This document shows, piece after piece, positions 51,292 through 58,638 of a stretch of 64,000 nucleotides of DNA (its first letter is position 1; each line of letters starts with the position of its first letter). Below the pieces are notes generated by a model. That model ran no database searches, was not told where the DNA came from, and was given only the letters and a program-made list of their open reading frames with translations. Location: positions 62,001 through 126,000 of the forward strand of contig JAXLYV010000009.1 in the NCBI GenBank assembly GCA_046351235.1, in the 5' to 3' direction. The translations under genes were made by a program, and so were the position numbers. The stretch comes from JBBSAT01 sp046351235 (lineage in GTDB: Bacteria; Myxococcota_A; Polyangia; Polyangiales; Sandaracinaceae).

Positions 51292-51999
51292 ATGAAGAAG
51301 ATTGGAACGATGCTCGTGGCGATGGCGCTCGTGGGCCTGGCCGGCACGGCGCTCGCGCAAGCCCTGCCCGCGCTCACGGCCGGTGCCCCGGCGTCCGCGG
51401 GCCAGATCGCGGCCGACCCGAGCCTGACCCTCACGATCGACACGCCGCAGGAGGTGATCATCGATGCGATCGCCCAAGGCGGCATGGACGCGCAGTTGCG
51501 CCTGATGCACGACGGCAGCTACGTCGCCGACGACAGCGACTCGGGCGACGGCACGAACGCGCGCCTCGCGGCGTTCCTCGCGCCGGGCACCTATCAGATC
51601 ATCACCTACGAGTACCAGTACCGGCCGATGACGGCGACGGTGCAGGTCACGCAGGCGCCCGCGTTCACGCCCGTCGCCACGATCGCGCCGGGCGCCGCGC
51701 CCGCGGCGATCAGCACGCCCGAGGGGGACTGGTCGCGCGCCTCGAGCGTCGAGGTCGCGCTCAACGTGGCGAGCCCCGGCAACTACACGATCACGGCCGC
51801 CACGAGCGACGAGCACTGCTCGCCCGAGATCCAGGTGATCCGGAACATGGAGGTCGAGGGCTACACGATCTCGAACTCCGGCTCGGGCACGCCGGCGACC
51901 GCCGAGCGCGCGCTCGTCGCGGGCAACTACACGCTCCGCATCCGCAACTGGTGGGGTCACTCCTGCCCGATGACCGTCTCGGTCGCTCCCGCGAGCTGA
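51292..51999 (+). CDS. Secreted protein with two PPC-like domains, paralog 1
   Basis: 235 residues, start after GGAGGAG. Signal peptide ends 'GTALAQ'. Two beta-sandwich repeats resemble bacterial pre-peptidase C-terminal (PPC) domains: 'DAQLRLMHDGSYVADDSDSGDGTNARLAAFLAPGTYQI' and 'ASSVEVALNVASPGNYTI ... AERALVAGNYTLRIRNWW'. Two cysteines in the second domain could pair. No catalytic domain is attached. It is 46 bp upstream of a closely similar gene with its own ribosome site, so they form a bicistronic pair. Confidence 0.7.
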   Translation: MKKIGTMLVAMALVGLAGTALAQALPALTAGAPASAGQIAADPSLTLTIDTPQEVIIDAIAQGGMDAQLRLMHDGSYVADDSDSGDGTNARLAAFLAPGTYQIITYEYQYRPMTATVQVTQAPAFTPVATIAPGAAPAAISTPEGDWSRASSVEVALNVASPGNYTITAATSDEHCSPEIQVIRNMEVEGYTISNSGSGTPATAERALVAGNYTLRIRNWWGHSCPMTVSVAPAS

Positions 52000-52045
52000 G
52001 CTGCGAGCCAGAAGAAGAAGAAAGAGAAAAAGAGGAGATTCCATC

Positions 52046-52840
52046 ATGAAGACGATCACGCTTCCGCTCTCGCTCGCGCTCGGCGCCTCGCTCGTCCTCG
52101 GTGGCTGCTGCATGGGTGGCTCGAGCGATGGTGCGGCGACGCCCACCGCCGATCCGACCGGAGCCGTCGCTCCGGCGACCGGTGCCGCGCCTTCGGGCGG
52201 CCCGAACCCGACCACGATCGCCGTCGGTGCACCGGCCGTCACGGTGACCGCCGCCGCCGCGCCGCGCTGGACCTTCGCCGTCGCGACGCCGGGCGAGTAC
52301 CAGTTCGACGCCGTGGCGATGCCCGCCGACGCGCAGCTCACCATCCTCGACAGCAACGACTGGACGGTCGCGAGCGACTCGGACAGCGGCGACGGCTACA
52401 ACGCGCGCCTGGCGACCTTCCTCGCGGCGGGCACGTACACGGTGCGGGTCCACGAGTACAACCACGCGGCGGCGAGCGTGCAGGTGTCGGTGACGCAGCC
52501 GGCGCCGTTCACCGCGGCCGCCACGATCGCGCCCGGCGCGCCGCCGACGACGGTGACGACGCCCTCGGGCGATTGGGATCGCGAGGCGAGCGCCGAGATC
52601 ACGATCAACGTGACGGCGCCCGGCAACTACCGCATCAATGCGGCCGCGACCGACTCGTCGATGTGCACCTCGCGCATCGAGCTCATCCAGAACGGCGCCT
52701 CGATCGACAGCAACTCGTACGGCGGCCCCAACTCGAGCGCGCAGATCGAGCGCCAGCTGACGCCCGGCACGTACACGCTCCGCCTGCGCGACACCATCTA
52801 CCGCGCGTGCACGCACTCGGTGACCGTCACGCCGGCGTGA
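52046..52840 (+). CDS. Lipoprotein with two PPC-like domains, paralog 2
   Basis: 264 residues. Lipobox 'LVLGGC' gives an anchored version of the preceding secreted protein. It shares 'SDSGDGYNARLATFLAAGTYTVRVHEY', 'TIAPGAPPTTVTTPSGDW' and 'LTPGTYTLRLRDTIYRACTHSVTV' with paralog 1 at matching places, so the pair arose by tandem duplication. One copy is free and one lipid-anchored, which suggests a ligand or matrix role on both sides of the envelope. A terminator hairpin follows. Confidence 0.7.
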   Translation: MKTITLPLSLALGASLVLGGCCMGGSSDGAATPTADPTGAVAPATGAAPSGGPNPTTIAVGAPAVTVTAAAAPRWTFAVATPGEYQFDAVAMPADAQLTILDSNDWTVASDSDSGDGYNARLATFLAAGTYTVRVHEYNHAAASVQVSVTQPAPFTAAATIAPGAPPTTVTTPSGDWDREASAEITINVTAPGNYRINAAATDSSMCTSRIELIQNGASIDSNSYGGPNSSAQIERQLTPGTYTLRLRDTIYRACTHSVTVTPA

Positions 52841-52861
52841 TCGCGGAGAGAGGCTCGCGAA

Positions 52862-52891
52862 GAGGCGCGCCGCCGAGAGGTGGCGCGCCTC
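52862..52891. terminator. Bidirectional hairpin between convergent genes
   Basis: Perfect 10-bp stem GAGGCGCGCC / GGCGCGCCTC with a 10-nt loop, 11 bp from the convergent stop. Confidence 0.6.
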
Positions 52892-52901
52892 GCGCGTTCC
52901 G

Positions 52902-53888
52902 TCAGGCCCGGCGGTGATCGAGCACGCCCGGGTTGACGACGTGAACGGGCGTGCCCCGGTCGTAGGCGACGATCTGATCGAAGACGTCCGCGAACTGCAG
53001 CTCGTACTCCTCGAAGGTGACGTAGCCGACGTGCGGCGTCGCGAGCACGCGTGGATGCGATGCGATGGGATCTTCGTGCGGCGCGAGCACGGGCTCCTTC
53101 TCGAAGACATCCACCGCCGCCAGACCCGGGCGGCCGCGATCGAGCGCAGCCACGAGCGCGCCGGGAGTGATCAGGCCGGCGCGGCTCGTGTTCACGAGCA
53201 AGGCGCTCGGCTTCATGAGCGCGAGGTGCTCGGCGCGGACGATGCCGCGTGTCTCGGGCACGAGCCGCAGGTGGAGCGAGAGGACGTCCGCGTGCGCGTA
53301 GAGATCTTCCTGGCTCTCGGCGAGCGCGTGACCGTCGGTGCGCGCTCGCTCGCGCGCGGCCTCGCGCGCCCACACGCGGACGCGCATCCCGAACGCGCGC
53401 CCATAGCCCGCGACGGTGCTGCCGATGCGGCCGTAGCCGTGGATCGCGAGCGTCTGGTCGCGCAGCGTGTGGCCGAGCCCGGCCTGCCAGCGGCCTGCGC
53501 GCAGCGCCGCGACTTGATCGGGCAAGCGGCGCGTGGCGGCGAGCACGAGCGTCCACGTGAGCTCGGCGGCCGCGTACGAGGGCGTTCCCGGGTGCATGTT
53601 CGACGACACGACGATGCCGAGCCGCGTGCACGCCTCGACGTCGATGTGCGGGTAGACGCTGCGTTGACTGACGAGGCGGAGCTTCGGCAGACGCTCGAGG
53701 AGCGGCGCGCGGAGCGCCGTGCGCTCGCGGATCAGCACGACACAGTCGGCGTCGGCGAGGCGCCGCGCCAGCTCGTCCTGGTCGTCCGTGTGATCGTTCC
53801 AGATCGTGACGTCGTGCTCCGCCAGCTTGGCGAAGCAGGGGAGCGTGCGCAGGACGTCGAACACGTCGTCGAGGATGTGGATCTTCAT
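52902..53888 (-). CDS. D-isomer specific 2-hydroxyacid dehydrogenase
   Basis: 328 residues. NAD-binding loop G151-YGRIG with 'STVAGYGRAFGMRVRVW'. The catalytic set of the family is in place: Arg236 ('NTSRAGL'), Glu in 'DVFEKEP' (263/265) and His286 ('TPHVGY'). It interconverts 2-keto acids and D-2-hydroxyacids (for example phosphoglycerate or hydroxypyruvate type); the substrate cannot be named from sequence. Start ATG 53888, divergent from the creatininase-like gene 74 bp away. Confidence 0.93.
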   Translation of the reverse strand: MKIHILDDVFDVLRTLPCFAKLAEHDVTIWNDHTDDQDELARRLADADCVVLIRERTALRAPLLERLPKLRLVSQRSVYPHIDVEACTRLGIVVSSNMHPGTPSYAAAELTWTLVLAATRRLPDQVAALRAGRWQAGLGHTLRDQTLAIHGYGRIGSTVAGYGRAFGMRVRVWAREAARERARTDGHALAESQEDLYAHADVLSLHLRLVPETRGIVRAEHLALMKPSALLVNTSRAGLITPGALVAALDRGRPGLAAVDVFEKEPVLAPHEDPIASHPRVLATPHVGYVTFEEYELQFADVFDQIVAYDRGTPVHVVNPGVLDHRRA

Positions 53889-53950
53889 GGCGGCCGTCCG
53901 ATCGAGAATGCTGGCGCGCTCCGGCGTGGTCGAGGAGCCAAGCGGCGTGT

Positions 53951-53956
53951 TAGAGC
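53951..53956 (+). promoter_or_regulatory. -10-like box of a leaderless promoter
   Basis: TAGAGC ends 6 nt before ATG 53963. Confidence 0.35.
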
Positions 53957-53962
53957 CACGCC

Positions 53963-54712
53963 ATGGCCTCGCTGGAGCTCGCCGATCTCACGTTCGAAGA
54001 AGCGCGCGACGTGCTCGCGCAGGGATGCGTCGCGCTCCTGCCGACGGGCGCGACCGAGGCGCACGGGCCGCACCTGCCGCTCTCCACCGACGTCGTGATC
54101 TCGCGCGAGGCCGCCAAGCGCGCGGCGCGGCAGCTGCGAGACGAAGGGAAGGGCGCGCTCGTCCTGCCGCCGCTCGCCTACGCCGTGACCGAGTACGCGA
54201 GCGAGTTCCCCGGGACGATCTCGCTTCCCCTCGAGACCGCGACGGCGCTCGTGCGGGACGTGATCCTCGGCGCGATGCGCACGGGCTTCCGCGGCGTCGT
54301 GATCTGCAACGCGCACCTCGAGCCCGACAACCTCGCAGCGCTGAAGGGCGGCATGGAGGCCGCGATCGCGAAGGGCGCGCGCGCGGCGTTCCCCGACGTC
54401 ACGCGCAAGCCGCACGCACTGCGCCTCGGCGAAGAGTTCAAGAGCGGCGCGTGCCACGCCGGCTCGTACGAGACGAGCCTCGTGCTCGCGGCGCAGCCGG
54501 GCCTCGTGAAGACCGAGCGCGCCAAGACGCTCGCCGCGAACCCCTCGTCGCTCTCGCGAGCGATCCGAGACGGCAAGAAGACCTTCCTCGAGGCCGGCGG
54601 CCCGGACGCGTACTTCGGCGCTCCGGCCGACGCGAGCGCGAAGGAAGGCGCCGCGCTCTACCGCGAGCTCGCCGACGTCTTCGCGACCGCCGCCAAAGAG
54701 CTCGCCCTCTGA
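53963..54712 (+). CDS. Creatininase-family amidohydrolase
   Basis: 249 residues. The metal-binding set of creatininase is all present at matching spacing: Glu32 and His34 ('PTGATEAHGPHLPL'), Asp43 ('STDVVIS'), His118 and Glu120 ('CNAHLEPDN'). A later 'HAGSYETSLVLA' is also typical. Members hydrolyse cyclic amides or act in peptide cofactor maturation (MftE) and riboflavin-related steps; the substrate here is unknown. A -10-like TAGAGC lies 6 nt before the ATG. A small hairpin (54719-54736) follows. Confidence 0.87.
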   Translation: MASLELADLTFEEARDVLAQGCVALLPTGATEAHGPHLPLSTDVVISREAAKRAARQLRDEGKGALVLPPLAYAVTEYASEFPGTISLPLETATALVRDVILGAMRTGFRGVVICNAHLEPDNLAALKGGMEAAIAKGARAAFPDVTRKPHALRLGEEFKSGACHAGSYETSLVLAAQPGLVKTERAKTLAANPSSLSRAIRDGKKTFLEAGGPDAYFGAPADASAKEGAALYRELADVFATAAKELAL

Positions 54713-54797
54713 TCGGGGCGCCCGCTCGAACGGGCGGCCTCGCTTGACGCGGGGCCGGGCGCGGTGCGCAGAGTCACGACCTCGGAGGGAGCGACTC

Positions 54798-55868
54798 ATG
54801 CGCTATCACACGCTCGGCAAGACGGGTCTCTACGTGTCGGAGCTCTGCCTCGGCACGATGACGTTCGGCGGCAAGGGGTTCTGGCAGGCGATCGGCTCGC
54901 TCGGCCACAAGGAGGTCGAGAAGCTCATCGGCCTCGCGCTCGATCGCGGCGTGAACTTCCTCGACACCGCCGACGTGTACTCCGAGGGTGAGTCCGAGAC
55001 GCTCGTCGGCGGCGCGCTCGCCGCGCTCGGACGGCCGCGCGAGCAGATCGTCGTCGCGACGAAGGTCCGCGGGCGCGTCGGTCCGGGCGTGAACCAGGTC
55101 GGCCTCTCGCGCGGGCACATTCTCTCGAGCATCGACGGCAGCCTGAGGCGCCTCCGGCTCGATCACGTCGACCTCTACCAGATCCACGGCTTCGATCCCT
55201 CGACGCCGATCGAGGAGACCGTGCGCGCGCTCGACGACGTCGTCCGCTCCGGCAAGGCGCGCTACGTGGGCTTCAGCAACCTGCCGGCGTGGCTCGCCGC
55301 CCGCGCGATCACCTTCGCCGAAGAGAACGGCCTCGCGCGCTTCCAGAGCGCGCAGGTCTACTACTCGATCGTCGGTCGCGACATCGAGCGGGAGATCGCG
55401 CCGATGTGCGAGGCGCTCGGCGTGGCGGTGCTGCCGTGGAGCCCGCTCGCGGGCGGCTTGCTGTCCGGCAAGTTCGATCCCGAGAAGAAGGGCCCCGACG
55501 GCGCGCGGCGCGCGGTGTTCGACTTCCCGCCGGTGGAGATGGAGCGCCTGCCGCGCGTGCTCGCGGCGCTCCGCGAGGTGGCGTCGGCGAGCGGCATGTC
55601 GGTCGCGCGCGTCGCGCTCGCGTGGCACCTCACGCGCCCGTTCGTCACGAGCGTGATCATCGGCGCGAAGAACGAGGATCAGCTCCTCGACAACCTCGCG
55701 GCCGCCGACGAGACCATCGCGCCCGAGCACCTCGCGAAGCTCGACGAAGCGAGCGCGCTCCCGAAGGAGTACCCGGGCTGGATGGTCGAGTGGCAGAACC
55801 GCGATGCGCGCGGCGTCGTCGACCAGCGCATGCCGGCCGAGCGCGCCGCGCAGTTCGCCCGCCGATAG
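54798..55868 (+). CDS. Aldo/keto reductase
   Basis: 356 residues from ATG 54798, after GGAGGGA. The catalytic tetrad is complete: Asp56 and Tyr61 ('FLDTADVYSEGESE'), Lys89 ('VVATKV'), His130 ('LYQIHG'). The NADPH-binding end has 'TSVIIGAKNEDQLLDNLAA'. It resembles the branch of AKRs that includes general stress/YajO-like enzymes and should reduce aldehydes or ketones with NADPH. It may form a small metabolic group with the two genes before it. Confidence 0.93.
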   Translation: MRYHTLGKTGLYVSELCLGTMTFGGKGFWQAIGSLGHKEVEKLIGLALDRGVNFLDTADVYSEGESETLVGGALAALGRPREQIVVATKVRGRVGPGVNQVGLSRGHILSSIDGSLRRLRLDHVDLYQIHGFDPSTPIEETVRALDDVVRSGKARYVGFSNLPAWLAARAITFAEENGLARFQSAQVYYSIVGRDIEREIAPMCEALGVAVLPWSPLAGGLLSGKFDPEKKGPDGARRAVFDFPPVEMERLPRVLAALREVASASGMSVARVALAWHLTRPFVTSVIIGAKNEDQLLDNLAAADETIAPEHLAKLDEASALPKEYPGWMVEWQNRDARGVVDQRMPAERAAQFARR

Positions 55869-55875
55869 CGCGACG

Positions 55876-56733
55876 CTACTTCGTGTAGCCGCCCTTGTTC
55901 GGCGCGCCGCCGTAGCCCGGCTTCTGCGCGCCCTTCTGCGGCGCGCCGCCGTCGTAGGTGGGCTTGCCGTAGCCGCCCTCGCCGCCGTAGCCCGGCTTCC
56001 CCATCGGTGCCTGCGCGTCGGGCATCCCGCCGAAGCCCGGCTTCTGCATCGGCGGCTCGGCCGCTCCGCCGAAGCCCGGCTTCTGCATCGGCTGCTGGGG
56101 AGACGTCCCGCCGTAGCTCGGCTTCTGCATGCCCTGCGCGCGCGAGCCATCGTCCATCGACCCGCTCTTGCCGCCGCCGCCGAAGCCACCGCCCTTGCCG
56201 CCGCTCGCGCCGGGCGAGATGCCCATCCTCTGCTTCGCGGCGAGGTTCGCGTCGAACTTCGCCTGACCTTCGGGCGTGCGCCCGTGCTGCGCGACGACAT
56301 CCGGATGACCCGAGAGCTGCTCCTGCGCATAGCTCAGCACGAAGGGCGCGATCGCCGCGCCGAGACCGCTGGCGAGCCGCGAGTCCATGCCCAGCCGCGA
56401 GGCGAGCGCCTCGCCGATGCGACCTCCGACGACGCCCACCGCGCCGTCACGCAGCGCGCCGCTCATGCCTTCGCCGCGCAGCATCGAGGTCGCCGCACCG
56501 ATGAGGAACGATTGGCCGGCGTGCCCGCCGAGCACGTCGAACGCTCCGAGGGCCGAGCTCTGGCCGGGCGCCTGCTTGCTGACCTGCTGCTCGAGCGAGC
56601 CCGCGGCCGCCGGCAGCGCTGCTGCGAAGATCTGCTGCATCTGGCTGTCGTCGACGCCGCGCTGGCGCAGGGCGTCCTTGGCCGCTTGGCCCTGCGACGA
56701 GCCGAGGAAGGAACCGAGCATCTGTTCGAACAT
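55876..56733 (-). CDS. DUF937-like protein with MQKPG(F/Y)GG repeats
   Basis: 285 residues, start after GAGGAG. Residues 1-150 are Ala/Gln-rich helices ('GSFLGSSQGQAAKDALRQRGVDDSQMQQIFAAALPAAAG', 'LGGHAGQSFLIGAATSMLRG'), similar in style to DUF937/YidB proteins. The C-terminal third is disordered with about eight 'QKPG(Y/F)GG' units and Gly runs. Aromatic/Gly repeats of this type can drive condensation or binding to surfaces; that is inference. No signal peptide. Convergent with the aldo/keto reductase, 7 bp between stops. Confidence 0.65.
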   Translation of the reverse strand: MFEQMLGSFLGSSQGQAAKDALRQRGVDDSQMQQIFAAALPAAAGSLEQQVSKQAPGQSSALGAFDVLGGHAGQSFLIGAATSMLRGEGMSGALRDGAVGVVGGRIGEALASRLGMDSRLASGLGAAIAPFVLSYAQEQLSGHPDVVAQHGRTPEGQAKFDANLAAKQRMGISPGASGGKGGGFGGGGKSGSMDDGSRAQGMQKPSYGGTSPQQPMQKPGFGGAAEPPMQKPGFGGMPDAQAPMGKPGYGGEGGYGKPTYDGGAPQKGAQKPGYGGAPNKGGYTK

Positions 56734-56963
56734 GACGATCTCCTCGTGACGTGGGCTCGCCTCGAGCCCCGGTGCCAGCAGTCCGTGCAGCGCGTGTGCC
56801 CGTCGCCCCCGCGATCACGGCGACGCGAACTCGCGAGAACGCGCGCGTGCCTCGTGCGGCTGCGCCTCAGCCGTGCGCGAGCGTCGCGGACGAGGGCCCA
56901 TGCATCGCGCCAGAGCGCGGCGCGTCGAGTGCACGAGGGCCCGGGCAGCACGAGGAGGAGCGC

Positions 56964-57833
56964 ATGCGCTGGGAAGCAGGTCACAAGAGCGGCAACGTCA
57001 TCGATCGGCGCGGCGCGCCTTCGTACGGAGGCGGGCGGGGCGTGCGCGTCGGCGTGCCCATGGGGCTCGGAGGTCTGCTCGTGCTCGGCGTGCTGAGCCT
57101 CCTGTTCGGCCGTGATCTGCTCTCGCCGGCGCTCGGCGGCGGCGATGCGGCTGGCTCGACGCCGCAGGCCGCGCCGATCGCTCCGTCATCGGATCCCGAT
57201 GCCGAGCTCGTGCAGTTCGTCTCGTTCGTGCTCGACGACGCGCAAGCGGCCTGGCGCGCCGACTTCCAACGACGCGGGCAGCCGTGGCGCGACGCGCGCC
57301 TCGTTCTCTTCACGCAGGCGACGTCGACCGGCTGCGGCGACGCCGACGCCGGCATCGGGCCCTTCTACTGTCCGAACGACGAGCAGCTCTACATCGACCT
57401 CTCGTTCTATCGGGAGCTGCGCTCGCGCTTCGGCGCTCCCGGCGACTTCGCGCAGGCGTACGTGCTCGCGCACGAGGTCGGGCACCACGTCCAGCACCAG
57501 CTCGGGATCGACGCGCGCGTTCGCGACGAAGAGCAGCGCGATCCTTCGCGCGCGAGCGCGCTCTCAGTACGGCTCGAGCTCCAGGCCGATTGCTACGCCG
57601 GTGTGTGGGCTCGCTCCACGGCGCGCCGGCAGCTCCTCGAGCCCGGCGACATGGATGAGGCGATGCGCGCGGCGACCGCGGTCGGAGACGACACGCTCGA
57701 GCGAAGCGCCGGCCAGATCGTGCGCCCCGACTCGTTCACGCACGGCTCGGCGGCGCAGCGCACGTATTGGCTGCACCAGGGCTACCAGTCCGGGTCGCTC
57801 GACGCGTGCGACACGTTCCGCGACGGTTCGTGA
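56964..57833 (+). CDS. Neutral zinc metallopeptidase, YpfJ family
   Basis: 289 residues, start after GAGGAGGAG. N-terminal 'MRWEAGHKSGNVIDRRG' and a single membrane helix (about 32-50) are the family hallmark. The catalytic motif H170-E171-V-G-H174-H lies in 'VLAHEVGHHVQHQLG', with a further likely ligand region 'ELQADCYAGVWA'. It also has 'CGDADAGIGPFYCPND' and ends 'GYQSGSLDACDTF'. All catalytic elements are present. It is a membrane-anchored protease of unknown target. Confidence 0.93.
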   Translation: MRWEAGHKSGNVIDRRGAPSYGGGRGVRVGVPMGLGGLLVLGVLSLLFGRDLLSPALGGGDAAGSTPQAAPIAPSSDPDAELVQFVSFVLDDAQAAWRADFQRRGQPWRDARLVLFTQATSTGCGDADAGIGPFYCPNDEQLYIDLSFYRELRSRFGAPGDFAQAYVLAHEVGHHVQHQLGIDARVRDEEQRDPSRASALSVRLELQADCYAGVWARSTARRQLLEPGDMDEAMRAATAVGDDTLERSAGQIVRPDSFTHGSAAQRTYWLHQGYQSGSLDACDTFRDGS

Positions 57834-57881
57834 CAGGCAGGCGACGGCCGTGCTGCGCGGGACTGCGAGCCGTCTCGCGCT

Positions 57882-58589
57882 TCAGCGCTCCGCGCCGCGC
57901 TCGCGCGCGGGGATCCCGACCACCGTCACGCCGGGCGCGACGTCGCGCGTGACGACGGCGCCGGCGCCGACCGTCGCGCCCTCGTGCACCGTCAGGTACT
58001 GCAGCACTCGCGCGCCGGTGCCCACGAGGACTCCGCGCTCGAGCACGACGCCGCCGGAGATCGACGCGCCGTGGTTGACCACCGAGCCCTCGCCGACGTG
58101 CGCCTCGTGGCCGAGCGTGATGCCGATGTTCACGAGCGCGAAGGGCGCGAGCGTGATGTTCACGGACCCCATGCTGCCGGCGCACAGGCTCGCGCCGGGC
58201 GCGAGACGCAGCGACGCGCGATCGATCACGACCGAGGGGTGCACGAGCGCGGGCCAGTGCTCCTCGTCGTGCGGAAATCGCGCGGCGAGATCGGCGGCGA
58301 CCTTCAGGCGCGCGCGGGGCGTTCCGATTCCCAGTGCGAGCGCGTCGGGGCGCACGCGGTCGAGCGCGCCGTAGTCGCCGAGCACTTCGCTGTCGTGCGG
58401 GCCCAGGCGCGACGTGTCGGTCACGACGAAGCCCACGAAGTCGAGCCCGGCCCCCGCACGATCGAGCTCCTGGATCAGCCACGCGATGTCGCGCGCTTGC
58501 CCGCCCGCGCCGACGACCACGATGCGCCGCCGTGCGCTCACGGGCGGCTCGTCGCCAGGGGGGAAGGACGGGCGCTCATCGCGCGCCAC
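57882..58589 (-). CDS. NeuD/PglD-like sugar O-acyltransferase
   Basis: 235 residues. The N-terminal Rossmann-like PglD_N domain ('RRIVVVGAGGQARDIAWLIQEL') is followed by a left-handed beta-helix of hexapeptide repeats ('VVIDRASLRLAPGASLCAGSMGSVNITLAPFALVNIGITLGHEAHVGEGSVVNHGASI'-type rungs) ending 'GAVVTRDVAPGVTVVGIPA'. Such enzymes acetylate nucleotide-linked or free sugars for surface glycans. No other glycan genes are adjacent. The GTG start has no clear ribosome site; an internal GTG giving 'MSARRRIVVV' is also possible. Confidence 0.87.
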   Translation of the reverse strand: MARDERPSFPPGDEPPVSARRRIVVVGAGGQARDIAWLIQELDRAGAGLDFVGFVVTDTSRLGPHDSEVLGDYGALDRVRPDALALGIGTPRARLKVAADLAARFPHDEEHWPALVHPSVVIDRASLRLAPGASLCAGSMGSVNITLAPFALVNIGITLGHEAHVGEGSVVNHGASISGGVVLERGVLVGTGARVLQYLTVHEGATVGAGAVVTRDVAPGVTVVGIPARERGAER

Positions 58590-58593
58590 GATA

Positions 58594-58628
58594 GCGCGCT
58601 CCTCGCGTCGGGGATACGAGGAGCGCGC
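58594..58628 (-). terminator. Hairpin between the lysin gene and the acyltransferase gene
   Basis: Perfect 12-bp inverted repeat (GCGCGCTCCTCG / CGAGGAGCGCGC), 12-nt loop, directly after the lysin stop on the minus strand and before the acyltransferase start. Confidence 0.65.
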
Positions 58629-58638
58629 GTCGCGAAGA

